DNA from: Actinocatenispora sp036503555
GTDB taxonomy: Bacteria; Actinomycetota; Actinomycetes; Mycobacteriales; Micromonosporaceae
Direction: 5' to 3'
DNA length: 64,000 nucleotides
Assembly (NCBI GenBank): GCA_036503555.1
Contig: DASXWQ010000048.1
Location: 1 to 64,000 of the forward strand
Shown here: positions 32,745 through 40,942 of the stretch, in pieces
Layout of the letters: every line of letters starts with the position of its first letter
Position numbering within the stretch: position 1 is the first letter of the stretch
Notes under the pieces: generated by a model
Seen by the model: only the letters and a program-made list of their open reading frames with translations
What the model was told of the DNA's origin: nothing
Database searches by the model: none
Position numbers and translations under genes: made by a program

Positions 32745-33554
32745 TCAGTCGGCGAGGGCGGTGCGGAGGGTGGTAAGGGTACGGGTGAGGAGGCGGGAGA
32801 CCTGGACCTGGGAGATGCCGAGCTCGGCGGCGATCTCGGACTGCGTGCGGTGGGCGAAGAAGCGCAGTACGAGGATGCGCTTGTCGCGGGGCGGCAGCCG
32901 GTCCAGCAGCGGGCGGAGCGCGGCGCGGTACTCGATGCCGTCGAGGGCGTCGGCGGTGTCGTGGGACTCGGCGGGGTCGGTGGCGTCGAGCGGGACGGTG
33001 GTGTGGGCGCGGGCGCCTTCCAGCGCCTCCAGCACTTCTTCGTCGGTGAGCCCGGTCTCGGCGGCGAGCTCGTGCACGGTGGGGGAGCGGCCGAGCCGCT
33101 GGTACAGGTCGACGGAGGCGCGGGAGATGGCGGCGTGGCGTTCCTGGAGGCGCCGCGGCACGCGTACGGCGCCGGCCCGGTCGCGCAGGTGGCGCTTGAG
33201 CTCGCCGACGATCGTCGGCGTCGCGTACGTGGTGAACTCGGCGCCGCGGTCCGGGTCGAACCGGTCGACGGCGTGCAGCAGCCCGAGGGTGGCGACCTGG
33301 ATCAGGTCGTCGAGGTCCTCGCCGCGGTCCCGGAACCGCCAGGCGAGCGCCCGCACGAGGGACAGGTGCCGCCGTACGATCTCGGCGCGGAGCGCGGACC
33401 AGTGCCCGTCGCCGCGCGGGAGCCGGGCGAGCCGGTCGAGCAGTTCCCGGGTCGTCGCCTGCTCCGCGTACGCCGGGGCGGGGCGCGGGATGTTGGCGAC
33501 GGTCGGCCGCGGCCGCCGGGCCGCGGCCGTCGGGCGGCCGGTCACCTCGGTCAC
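32745..33554 (-). CDS. SigB/SigF-type RNA polymerase sigma factor
   Basis: 269 residues. Region 2 (LVRALAWRFRDRGEDLDDLIQVATLGLLHAVDRFDP, then TTYATPTIVGELKRHLRD), region 3 (RVPRRLQERHAAI, PTVHELAAETGLTDEEVLEALEGA) and region 4 (LPPRDKRILVLRFFAHRTQSEIAAELGISQVQVSRLL) are complete. This is the general-stress/sporulation type without region 1. The GTG overlaps the anti-sigma stop (GTGA), so the two proteins are co-translated. Confidence 0.95.
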   Translation of the reverse strand: MTEVTGRPTAAARRPRPTVANIPRPAPAYAEQATTRELLDRLARLPRGDGHWSALRAEIVRRHLSLVRALAWRFRDRGEDLDDLIQVATLGLLHAVDRFDPDRGAEFTTYATPTIVGELKRHLRDRAGAVRVPRRLQERHAAISRASVDLYQRLGRSPTVHELAAETGLTDEEVLEALEGARAHTTVPLDATDPAESHDTADALDGIEYRAALRPLLDRLPPRDKRILVLRFFAHRTQSEIAAELGISQVQVSRLLTRTLTTLRTALAD

Positions 33555-33940
33555 GTCCCGTCCCGCTTCTTGGTGAGCCAGATCGTGGCGTGCCCGTCGG
33601 AGACGTCGGAGGTGACGCTGCCGGCGAGCGCGGTCAGCACCATCCAGGCGAACGTCTCGGTGCCGGGTAGCCGCTGACCGGTGTTCGGTACGGAGACGGC
33701 GACGGTCAGGGTGTCCTGTGTGACCTCGAACCGGCAGGTCAGCTCGGTGTACGGGGGCGCGCCGGCGAGCAGCATCGCGCACGCCTCGTCGACGGCGATG
33801 CGCAGGTCCTCGATCTCGTCGAGGGTGAAGTGGAGGCGGGCGGCGAGCCCGGCGGTGGCGGTCCGTAGCACCGACAGGTACGCGCCGTCGGCGGGCACGG
33901 TGAGGACGACCAGGTCCTCGTCCGTCGCTACCTCCGCCAC
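33551..33940 (-). CDS. RsbW-like anti-sigma factor (GHKL ATPase fold)
   Basis: 129 residues. The N box is DLRIAVDEACAML (about residues 44-56); the G boxes are weak (PNTGQRLPGTETFAWMVLTAL). It probably binds the downstream sigma factor and releases it on stress. No anti-anti-sigma factor gene is next to it. ATG start, upstream of the sigma gene in the same operon. Confidence 0.88.
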   Translation of the reverse strand: MAEVATDEDLVVLTVPADGAYLSVLRTATAGLAARLHFTLDEIEDLRIAVDEACAMLLAGAPPYTELTCRFEVTQDTLTVAVSVPNTGQRLPGTETFAWMVLTALAGSVTSDVSDGHATIWLTKKRDGT

Positions 33941-34068
33941 GTCTGCACTCTAGGCGCTGGGGTGGCCTCCTGCCCATGGCTTGCGGCGTGGCCAGGAGGG
34001 TATCGCTACCGTCCGGTAATCGCTTCGTGACCGGTGAGCGCGATGATCACCGCCCAGGCGGTGCGGTG

Positions 34069-34548
34069 TCAGCGCGCGGCGAGGGCGGTGAGTGCCGGCC
34101 CGGCCAGCCGGTGCGGCAGCCATTCGGTCTGGTGTTCGGCGCCGATGGCCCGGTAGAAGTCGCGCGCCGGGTTCCAGTCGAGAACGGCCCAGTCGAGGCG
34201 CGGGTAGCCGCGTTCGACGCAGATCCGGGCCAGGGTGGCGAGCAGCGCGCGGCCGAGGCCGGTGCCGCGGGCGTCGGGCCGGACGTACAGGTCCTCCAGG
34301 TAGATGCCGTGGCTGCCCTCCCACGTGGAGAAGTTCAGGAACCACAGCGCGAAGCCGGCCGGACGGTTGTCGATCGTCGCGACGTGCGCGTACGCGGCGG
34401 GGGCGGCGGCGAACAGCGCCGCGTGCAGCCGGTCGACGGTGAGCGTGCAGGACTCGGGCGCCTTCTCGTACGCGGCCAGCTCGTGCACCATTTCGACCAC
34501 GGCGGGCAGATCGGCCGGCGTCACCGGCCGGATCTCGACATCGGACAT
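34069..34548 (-). CDS. GNAT family N-acetyltransferase
   Basis: 159 residues. Acetyl-CoA motif A reads LEDLYVRPDARGTGLGRALLATLA (about residues 88-111) and motif B has LDWAVLDWNPARDFYRAIGA. The WFLNFSTWEGSHGIYLED stretch is typical of the diamine/thialysine acetyltransferase-like group. Substrate unknown. Confidence 0.9.
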   Translation of the reverse strand: MSDVEIRPVTPADLPAVVEMVHELAAYEKAPESCTLTVDRLHAALFAAAPAAYAHVATIDNRPAGFALWFLNFSTWEGSHGIYLEDLYVRPDARGTGLGRALLATLARICVERGYPRLDWAVLDWNPARDFYRAIGAEHQTEWLPHRLAGPALTALAAR

Positions 34549-34608
34549 GCCACCAGCATGAAGCCCCGGCGATCACACCGATCACCGGGGCTTCGTGGAA
34601 CGCCGCGC

Positions 34609-35013
34609 TCAGGCCTTCTTGGTCTCGGCGAAGATCGTCGCGATCTCGTCGATCTTGTCGAGCAGCTTCTGCGCGACCTCGGGGTCGACGGAGCCCTTGG
34701 TGCCGGTGGCACCGGCGAGCTTGGTCGCCTCGTTCACGAGCTGGTGGAGCTGCGGGTACTTCTCGAAGTGCGGCGGCTTGAAGTAGTCGGTCCACAGCAC
34801 CCACAGGTGGTGCTTGACCAGCTCGGAGCGCTGCTCCTTGATGATCAGCGCCCGGGTGCGGAACTCGGGGTCCTCGTTCGCCTGGTACTTCTCCGCAATG
34901 GCCTTGATGGACTCGGCCTCGATCCGCGCCTGCGCCGGGTCGTACACACCGCAGGGCAGATCGCAGTGCGCGCGGGCGACAAGGCGAGGAGCGAGGAAAC
35001 GCGGCAGTCGCAT
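34609..35013 (-). CDS. sodN: Nickel superoxide dismutase precursor
   Basis: 134 residues. A 15-residue leader (MRLPRFLAPRLVARA) precedes HCDLPCGVYDP, the nickel hook whose freed N-terminal His, Cys2 and Cys6 bind Ni. The rest is the four-helix SodN fold ending IATIFAETKKA. It disproportionates superoxide in the cytoplasm. ATG 35013 is preceded by GGAGG at 6 bases; the earlier in-frame ATG 35037 would place that GGAGG inside the gene. The leader must be cut by the SodX peptidase encoded 0.8 kb away. In Streptomyces this gene is repressed by Nur; I could not identify a clear Nur box. Confidence 0.96.
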   Translation of the reverse strand: MRLPRFLAPRLVARAHCDLPCGVYDPAQARIEAESIKAIAEKYQANEDPEFRTRALIIKEQRSELVKHHLWVLWTDYFKPPHFEKYPQLHQLVNEATKLAGATGTKGSVDPEVAQKLLDKIDEIATIFAETKKA

Positions 35014-35168
35014 TCGATCCTCCGTCAACGCAAACATGTGGGTACGGCTGCGCGAGTGGTCATTCCGCGCAGGTCGGGAGACACGTGACCTTCGTTTTCG
35101 ATCTCCCTCATGGGGACCCTACCCCTGGCCACACCGGTCAAACCGGCGAAGCCCCCGAGCGACGTTCG

Positions 35169-35825
35169 TCACCCCACATCCCGGTGCCAGACGGCCTCCC
35201 ACTGGCACCAGCGGCCGTGCGCGGGATCCGGCCGTACGGTGCTGTCCCGCCGGAGCGGCAGGATCTCGCGGAAGCCGGGGCCGACCGCGGCACGCAGCTC
35301 GTCGGCGGCGAAGAAGTGAATGGCCAGCCCGCTCTTCGGCCCCGCCGTGTACCGCACGGTGCGGCCGTCGCCGTCCTCGATGACGTCGTGCGCCGGCCAG
35401 ATGTCGGTGCCGAGCGCGTTGACGCGTACGCAGAGCAGGCCGCCGGGCGCGACCCGCTCGGCGGCGGCGCGGACGTGCGCCCGGGTCTCGGCGGCGGTGC
35501 CGTGCTGGAAGACCTGGATGCCGACGACCACGTCGTACCCACCGGGCGGCAGCGTCGCCAGGTCGCCGTGGTGCAGGCGGGCGCCCGGCCGCCGCTCGGC
35601 GAGCTGGTCGAGTGCGGTACGCGAGATGTCGAGGCCGGTCAGGTCGAGCCCGCCGGCGACGAGCGGCAGGTAGTTGCGGCCGTTGCCGCAGCCGACGTAC
35701 AGCCCGGAGGTGAGGTGGTGGGCGCGGGCGGCGGCGAGGATGTCGTCGACGAACGGCACAGGCGGCTCGTGCCGGTAGCGTCCCCGCGCGTATTCGTCGT
35801 CCCAGGCGGTCGCGGTCTCCGTCAT
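35169..35825 (-). CDS. Class I SAM-dependent methyltransferase
   Basis: 218 residues. SAM motif I is SGLYVGCGNGRNYLPLV (about residues 39-55), followed by LTGLDISRTAL and VVVGIQVFQHG. It resembles tellurite-resistance/TehB-like or thiopurine-type small-molecule methyltransferases. It sits between sodN and sodX, with a start only 22 bp from the sodX start on the opposite strand. Both starts appear leaderless. Confidence 0.88.
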   Translation of the reverse strand: MTETATAWDDEYARGRYRHEPPVPFVDDILAAARAHHLTSGLYVGCGNGRNYLPLVAGGLDLTGLDISRTALDQLAERRPGARLHHGDLATLPPGGYDVVVGIQVFQHGTAAETRAHVRAAAERVAPGGLLCVRVNALGTDIWPAHDVIEDGDGRTVRYTAGPKSGLAIHFFAADELRAAVGPGFREILPLRRDSTVRPDPAHGRWCQWEAVWHRDVG

Positions 35826-35831
35826 GCCGCG

Positions 35832-35841
35832 ACGGTACGGT
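35832..35841. promoter_or_regulatory. Overlapping divergent -10 boxes for methyltransferase and sodX
   Basis: TACCGT on the minus strand (35837-35832) ends 6 bases before the methyltransferase ATG; TACGGT on the plus strand (35836-35841) ends 6 bases before the sodX GTG. They overlap by 2 bases in a 22-bp intergenic region. Confidence 0.45.
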
Positions 35842-35847
35842 GCGGCT

Positions 35848-36228
35848 GTGACAGTGCTGGGGCGGATCGGCGCGGTCGCGGCGGTGGCCGCGGTCGGCGC
35901 CGCGGTCGGCTGGGCCGCGGCCCGGGTACGGGCGGTCGGCGTGTCCGGGCCGTCGATGGTGCCGACGCTCGCCGACGGTGACGCGCTCGTGGCGTACCCG
36001 GTGCGGCGGGTGCGGGCGGGTGACGTGGTGATCGCGCGGTTTCGCGCGCGGCCGGACCTGCTGGTCGTGAAGCGTGCCGTCCGGCCGTACGGGGACGGGT
36101 GGTGGATCGAGGGCGACAACCCGCTCGTCACCGACGACTCGCGGCGGTACGGCGAGGCGGTCGTGCTGGGTCGGGTCCTCACCCGCTACTGGCGCGCCGG
36201 CGAGCGGCCTATCGCGCAGCACCACTGA
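35848..36228 (+). CDS. sodX: Nickel-type superoxide dismutase maturation protease
   Basis: 126-residue S26 signal-peptidase-like enzyme. A hydrophobic N-terminal anchor (residues 8-25) is followed by catalytic Ser36 in SGPSMVPTL and Lys75 in LLVVKRAV, then GDNPLVTDDSRRYG. It removes the SodN leader to expose the nickel-binding His. GTG 35848 is preferred over ATG 35824, which would overlap the divergent methyltransferase start; the former has a TACGGT box 6 bases upstream. Confidence 0.92.
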   Translation: MTVLGRIGAVAAVAAVGAAVGWAAARVRAVGVSGPSMVPTLADGDALVAYPVRRVRAGDVVIARFRARPDLLVVKRAVRPYGDGWWIEGDNPLVTDDSRRYGEAVVLGRVLTRYWRAGERPIAQHH

Positions 36229-36410
36229 GTGCCGTTCCACCACGCGGAACGAGCCTCGTCGGACGGCGTCTCGGCGAGATTCGCGCATGCCCGATGCGCG
36301 AAACGTGGGTAGACTCGTCGGTTCGGGCCCACCCGCGCCCGTTGTCTCACGTCCGGCCGATCGCCGTGCGCCTTCTGTCTGTTCACCGTTGCACCGGCAA
36401 GGAGACGTCC

Positions 36411-37562
36411 GTGACCGCACTGTCGATTCGTACTGATGATCCGGTTTTCGCGTTGCACGAGGGCGGCAAGCTCGCCGTCGCCGCGACCACGCCGCTGACC
36501 ACGCCCGAGGACCTGTCCCGCGCGTACACGCCGGGGGTCGCCGAGGTGTCCCGGGCGATCGCCGAGGACCCGTCGCTGGCCCGGCGGTACACCTGGGTCG
36601 CCAACACCGTCGCCGTCGTCACCGACGGCACCGCCGTGCTGGGGCTCGGCGACATCGGGCCGCGCGCCGCGATGCCCGTGATGGAGGGCAAGGCGGTGCT
36701 GTTCAAGCAGTTCGCCGGGGTGGACGCGGTGCCGATCTGCCTCGACACCACCGACCCCGACGAGATCGTCGAGACCGTCACGCGGCTGGCGCCGTCGTTC
36801 GGCGGGATCAACCTGGAGGACATCAGCGCCCCGCGCTGCTTCGACATCGAACGCCGGCTCGACGCCGCGCTCGACATCCCCGTCTTCCACGACGACCAGC
36901 ACGGCACCGCCGTCGTCGTACTCGCCGCGCTGCGCAACGCCGCCCGCCTGCTCGCCCGCGACCTGGCCGGCCTGTCCGTCGTGGTGTCCGGCGCCGGCGC
37001 GGCCGGTGTCGCGGTGACCCGGATGCTCGCCGAGGCAGGCGTCGCCGACATCGTCGTGTGCGACTCCCGGGGCGTACTGTCCGCGGACCGGTCCGGCCTC
37101 ACCCCGGTCAAGGCGGCGCTCGCGGCCGAGACCAACCCGCGCGGCGTGACCGGCTCGATCGGCGACGCGCTGCGCGGCGCGGACGTCCTCGTCGGCGTGT
37201 CCGGCGGTCGCGTCGAGGAGGCGGCGGTGGCCGGCATGGCGCCGGACTCGATCGTGTTCGCGCTGGCCAACCCGACGCCCGAGGTGCACCCGGACGTCGC
37301 CCACCGGTACGCGGCGGTCGTCGCGACCGGCCGCAGCGACTTCCCGAACCAGATCAACAACGTGCTGGCGTTCCCGGGGATCTTCCGCGGCGCTCTCGAC
37401 GCCGGCGCCCGCACGATCAGCCCGGCGATGAAGCTGGCGGCGGCTGAGGCGGTCGCCGCCGTCGCGGCCGACGACCTGCGCGCCGACCGGATCGTGCCGA
37501 GCGCCCTCGACCCGCGCGTCGCCCCGGCCGTCGCACACGCGGTCGCCGCCGCGGCCCGTTGA
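36411..37562 (+). CDS. NAD-dependent malic enzyme
   Basis: 383 residues, short bacterial malic enzyme. Motifs: the tyrosine in SRAYTPGVAEVSRAI, lysine in MEGKAVLFKQFAGVDA, metal-binding FHDDQHGTA and Rossmann GAGAAGVAVTRML. It decarboxylates malate to pyruvate with NAD(P)H formation. GTG 36411 follows AAGGAG with good spacing. It may have its own promoter in the preceding 180 bp. Confidence 0.95.
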   Translation: MTALSIRTDDPVFALHEGGKLAVAATTPLTTPEDLSRAYTPGVAEVSRAIAEDPSLARRYTWVANTVAVVTDGTAVLGLGDIGPRAAMPVMEGKAVLFKQFAGVDAVPICLDTTDPDEIVETVTRLAPSFGGINLEDISAPRCFDIERRLDAALDIPVFHDDQHGTAVVVLAALRNAARLLARDLAGLSVVVSGAGAAGVAVTRMLAEAGVADIVVCDSRGVLSADRSGLTPVKAALAAETNPRGVTGSIGDALRGADVLVGVSGGRVEEAAVAGMAPDSIVFALANPTPEVHPDVAHRYAAVVATGRSDFPNQINNVLAFPGIFRGALDAGARTISPAMKLAAAEAVAAVAADDLRADRIVPSALDPRVAPAVAHAVAAAAR

Positions 37563-37566
37563 CCGG

Positions 37567-38367
37567 TCAGTACCCGAGGCGCCGCCGCCACACGGTGAGG
37601 CGGCGGCGCAGGGTCTCCGGCGTCAGGTCGGTACGGCCCAGGTCGACGTAGTTGGGCGACCATTCCTCGACGTCGCGGTCGGCCTTGCCCGCCGCGTACG
37701 CGTCCCACCGGTCGAGGTCGTCGACCGCGCCGTACGCGGCGGTGAACGCGTCGGCGACGTCCTCGTCGTACAGCAGGACGAGGTCGATGCGGCACCAGGC
37801 GACGTCGAAGCCGCGGGGTGCGCGCGCCGCGCCGGACCAGTCGATCACGCCGGTCAGCGTGTCGCCCGTCCACAGCGTGTTGCCGGACCAGAAGTCGTAG
37901 TGGGTGAGGACGTGCGGCGCGTCGGTCATCCGCGCCCAGTCGTCGCGCACCTCGGGCGGCGGTTCCCGCCGGGGCAGGTCGCGCAGTCCGGTGGCGTCGA
38001 CGGCGTGCACGCGGGCGAGGACCTGCCCGAGCCGCGCCGCCCACGGGTACGGGTCGGCCGGCACGATGTGCGGCGATCCCGGCACCCGGGTGACGAGGAT
38101 CGCCGGACGTCCCGCGTGCGTACCGTCCGGGTCGGCGGCGACGAGCGTCGGCGCGAGGCCGTCGAGCCCGCCGAGGCGGTCGAGCACGACGGCCTCGCGG
38201 CGTACGGCCGGGTCGCCGGGCGGGAACGTCCGCAGCACGAGCGAACGCCCGTCGCCGGCGCGTACCAGGTGGGTGTCGGCGTGGGTGCCGCCGGCCATCC
38301 GCCGTACGACGGCGAGGTCGGCGCCGCACGCCGCGGCGGCCCAGGCGAGCCCGGCGGGGTTGTCCAT
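37567..38367 (-). CDS. Phosphotransferase (APH) family protein
   Basis: 266 residues of the aminoglycoside phosphotransferase/choline kinase fold. Catalytic loop THYDFWSGNTLW (about residues 155-166) and metal loop GVIDWSGAARAPRGFDVAW are intact. The family also phosphorylates sugars, homoserine or antibiotics; resistance cannot be inferred from sequence alone. Confidence 0.9.
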   Translation of the reverse strand: MDNPAGLAWAAAACGADLAVVRRMAGGTHADTHLVRAGDGRSLVLRTFPPGDPAVRREAVVLDRLGGLDGLAPTLVAADPDGTHAGRPAILVTRVPGSPHIVPADPYPWAARLGQVLARVHAVDATGLRDLPRREPPPEVRDDWARMTDAPHVLTHYDFWSGNTLWTGDTLTGVIDWSGAARAPRGFDVAWCRIDLVLLYDEDVADAFTAAYGAVDDLDRWDAYAAGKADRDVEEWSPNYVDLGRTDLTPETLRRRLTVWRRRLGY

Positions 38368-38407
38368 CCCGGCATCCTCGCCGCCCGCCGCGGCCCCGGG
38401 CCAACGG

Positions 38408-39028
38408 TTATCCGCGGACCACCGGGACGACCAGCATGGCGGCGACCGCGACCATGATCACGGCGATGCCGCCGTCGAGCACGCGCCACGTCGCCGGGCG
38501 TACGAACAGCGGGCGGAGCAGGCGCGCCCCGTACCCGAGACCGGCGAACCAGACCGCGCTGGCCACGATCGCGCCGCCCCCGAACCACCACCGGTACGCG
38601 CCGTGCGTCGCCGCGACCGACCCGAGCAGCACGACGGTGTCCAGGTACACGTGCGGGTTGAGCCAGGTCAGCGCGAGGCTGCTGACGAGGACGGCGGGGA
38701 GGGCGAGGCGCCGGCCGGCGGGTTCGGCGACGAGCGTGCCGGGGCGCAGGGCGCGCCGGGCGGCCAGCCCCGCGTACCCGAGGAGGAACGCGGCGCCGGC
38801 GATCCGCGCGGCGACGAGGACCTGGGGCAGCGCGCGGACGACCGCGCCGAGGCCGCCGACGCCGGCCACGATGAGGACGACGTCCGACACGGTGCAGACG
38901 GCGACGACGAGCGCGACGTACTCCCGGCGCAGGCCCTGACGCAGCACGAACGCGTTCTGCGCGCCGATCGCGACGATCAGCGACAGGCCGAAACCGAGTC
39001 CGGACAGGACTGCGAGCAGCGTGGTCAC
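38408..39028 (-). CDS. LysE family amino acid exporter
   Basis: 206 residues with six hydrophobic segments. The family signature FGLSLIVAIGAQNAFVLRQG is near the N-terminus, and LTWLNPHVYLDTVVLLGS in the middle matches LysE/ArgO. It exports basic amino acids when intracellular levels rise. GTG start; it is divergent from a LysG-type regulator, the classical arrangement. Confidence 0.95.
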   Translation of the reverse strand: MTTLLAVLSGLGFGLSLIVAIGAQNAFVLRQGLRREYVALVVAVCTVSDVVLIVAGVGGLGAVVRALPQVLVAARIAGAAFLLGYAGLAARRALRPGTLVAEPAGRRLALPAVLVSSLALTWLNPHVYLDTVVLLGSVAATHGAYRWWFGGGAIVASAVWFAGLGYGARLLRPLFVRPATWRVLDGGIAVIMVAVAAMLVVPVVRG

Positions 39029-39062
39029 GCGCCCCAGCCTGGGCCGCCGGACGCCGTTCGTC

Positions 39063-39094
39063 CAACTAATCTTTCTGACGCGGCGTTAGTGTTG
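39063..39094. promoter_or_regulatory. Imperfect dyad between lysE and lysG
   Basis: CAACTAA on the left and TTAGTGTTG on the right form a near-symmetric pair in the 69-bp divergent spacer. LysG-type proteins bind such sites to activate lysE. Confidence 0.4.
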
Positions 39095-39097
39095 CTG

Positions 39098-39976
39098 ATG
39101 ATGGACGTGGACCTGCCGCAGCTGCGTGCGCTGGCCGCGGCCGTGGACGAGGGTTCGTTCGACGCCGCCGCCCGGGCGTTGTCGGTGACCCCGTCGGCGG
39201 TGAGCCAGCGGATCAAGGCGCTGGAGGCCGCCGCCGGGCAGGTGCTCGTGCTGCGTACCAAGCCGATCGGGGTGACCGAGGCCGGCGAGGCGTACCTGCG
39301 GCTCGCCCGCCAGATCTCGGCGCTGACCAGCGAGGTGGGCCGCGCCACCGCCGACACCGACGCGCTGCCGGTGGTCGCACTGGCCGTCAACGGCGACTCG
39401 CTCGGCACCTGGGTGCTGCCGGCGCTCGCGCCCCTCGCCGCCGAGACGTGCTTCGACATCCGCCGGGAGGACCAGGACCATTCGGCGGCGCTGCTGCGGC
39501 AGGGCGTGGTGATGGCCGCCATCACCACCGACGCGCGCCCGGTACAGGGCTGCCGGGTGACGCGGCTCGGCGTGATGCGGTACCGGCCGATGGCGAGCCC
39601 CGCGTACGTCGAGCGGTGGCTGTCCGGCGGAGCCACGGTCGACGCGCTGGCGGCCGCCCCGATGCTGGTGTTCGACCGGCGGGACGACCTCCAGGACGCG
39701 TACCTGCGGCGGCGGACGCGGCGCCGGCTCGACCCGCCCCGGCACCACATCCCGTCCACCGCCGACTTCGCCACCGCGATACGCCACGGCATGGGCTGGG
39801 GGATGCTGCCGGAGGCGCAGAGCGCCGGCGGCGAGCGGGACGGTGCGCTCGTCGACCTCGACCCGGGCCGGCACGTCGACGTCACGCTCCACTGGCAGCA
39901 GTGGACCCTGCGTACGCCGGCCCTCGACCGCACCGCCGACGCGATTCGCGCCGCCGCCCGCGCCCACCTGCGTTAG
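39098..39976 (+). CDS. LysR family regulator, LysG/ArgP type
   Basis: 292 residues. N-terminus MDVDLPQLRALAAAVDEGSF and HTH ALSVTPSAVSQRIKALE are typical of LysG/IciA; the C-terminal effector domain includes STADFATAIRHGMGWGMLPE. It likely activates the divergent exporter gene in response to basic amino acids. Two successive ATG codons (39098, 39101) can serve as start. Confidence 0.94.
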   Translation: MMDVDLPQLRALAAAVDEGSFDAAARALSVTPSAVSQRIKALEAAAGQVLVLRTKPIGVTEAGEAYLRLARQISALTSEVGRATADTDALPVVALAVNGDSLGTWVLPALAPLAAETCFDIRREDQDHSAALLRQGVVMAAITTDARPVQGCRVTRLGVMRYRPMASPAYVERWLSGGATVDALAAAPMLVFDRRDDLQDAYLRRRTRRRLDPPRHHIPSTADFATAIRHGMGWGMLPEAQSAGGERDGALVDLDPGRHVDVTLHWQQWTLRTPALDRTADAIRAAARAHLR

Positions 39977-40218
39977 CGGCGCGGCCGCAGCGGCACGCCG
40001 ATGAGGACGGCGGACGCCGCGCAGACCGCGGCGACGGCCCACAGCACGACGTGCCAGGCCGCGGTGTACTGCGCGGCGAGGTAGCCGGCGTGGCCGGACA
40101 GGTCGCCGGACGTGACCCGGGCGGCGGTGGCGGTCGAGCCGACGCGCGCGGCGACCAGGCTCAGGGTCACGGTCGGGCTGGTGCGGCCGACGCGTACCGT
40201 CGCCGCGGCGGCGCTCAC
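39973..40218 (-). pseudogene. Small membrane protein, probable truncated MFS transporter C-terminus
   Basis: 81 residues from GTG 40218. The C-terminal half, LAAQYTAAWHVVLWAVAAVC continuing to VPLRPRR, is a membrane helix with the basic end typical of DHA-type MFS proteins; the rest of the transporter is missing. A GGAG at 6 bases before the GTG and a MerR-type promoter 70 bp upstream remain. Either an internal deletion removed most of the gene, or it is a genuine one-helix protein. It overlaps the lysG stop by 4 bp. Confidence 0.45.
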
Positions 40219-40290
40219 CCGGTGCTCCGTGCGTGTACGTCCACTGTGGACTCCATTCGGGGCCGGATTCGAGTGGAGGCCAGTGTCAAA

Positions 40291-40313
40291 CTTGACGCGA
40301 ACTTCAGGTCAAG
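40291..40313 (-). promoter_or_regulatory. MerR-type promoter candidate upstream of truncated transporter
   Basis: On the minus strand CTTGACCTGAAGTT begins a dyad ending GTCAAG. TTGACC followed by 19 bases and GACACT is the stretched -35/-10 spacing used by MerR-family activators. It shares CTTGACYTGAAGT with the site at 50951. Confidence 0.5.
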
Positions 40314-40347
40314 CGGCTGTGTCGGTTGCCATGCAAGGGAAGCCGGA

Positions 40348-40866
40348 TCAGTCAAAGGAGCCGTACCGGCCCTGGTGGAAGACCAGCGGCGGATGCGTCG
40401 GGTCCGCGGCGATCGCCCGCACCCGGGCCAGCGCGAAGTCGTGGTCGCCGGCCGGCGTCACCGACTCGATCGAGCAGTCCAGCCAGGCGACCGCGCCGAC
40501 GAGTACCGGCGCGCCCGTCACCGGCGCCGGCTCCACCGGTAACCCGCGGAAACGGTCGGTGCCCGGCGAGGCGAACGTCCGCGCCAGGGTCTCCTGGTGG
40601 GCGCCGAGGATGTTCACGCAGAAGCCGCCCGCGTGCCGGATCACCGGCCACGAGCCCGACGTGTGCGCCGGGAAGAACCCCACCAGCGGCGGGCGCAGCG
40701 ACACCGACGTGAACGAGTTGACCGCCAGCCCCACCGGGCCGTCCGGCCCCAGCGCCGTCACGATCGTCACGCCGGTCGGGAAGTGCCCGAGCACCCGGCG
40801 GTACTCCGCCGGCTCCGGCCCGGCGTCGGCGGCGTACGGATCGCTGTCTGACGGCACGACTGCCAT
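40348..40866 (-). CDS. Flavin reductase family protein
   Basis: 172 residues. FPTGVTIVTALGPDGPVGLAVNSFTSVSL at the N-terminus and GAHQETLARTFASPGTDRF in the middle define the FMN-binding split-barrel flavin reductases that supply reduced flavin to monooxygenases. No monooxygenase gene is adjacent. ATG 40866. Confidence 0.94.
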   Translation of the reverse strand: MAVVPSDSDPYAADAGPEPAEYRRVLGHFPTGVTIVTALGPDGPVGLAVNSFTSVSLRPPLVGFFPAHTSGSWPVIRHAGGFCVNILGAHQETLARTFASPGTDRFRGLPVEPAPVTGAPVLVGAVAWLDCSIESVTPAGDHDFALARVRAIAADPTHPPLVFHQGRYGSFD

Positions 40867-40929
40867 TAGATCTCAAACCCGTCCGCGGGGCACGTGACGA
40901 TCCGCACTGCGGGCCGGCGGTCGCGTTGC

Positions 40930-40935
40930 TAGCGT
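40930..40935 (+). promoter_or_regulatory. Candidate -10 (TAGCGT) for leaderless oxidoreductase gene
   Basis: TAGCGT ends 7 bases before ATG 40943, with no Shine-Dalgarno sequence between. Confidence 0.45.
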
Positions 40936-40942
40936 GCGCACC

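Noticed and set aside
39895..39907. Another palindrome-like site TCCACTGGCAGCAGTGGA in lysG
   Set aside because: It has a different centre and spacing from the iterated GTCCACWGTGGAC and encodes conserved HWQQWT; probably chance.
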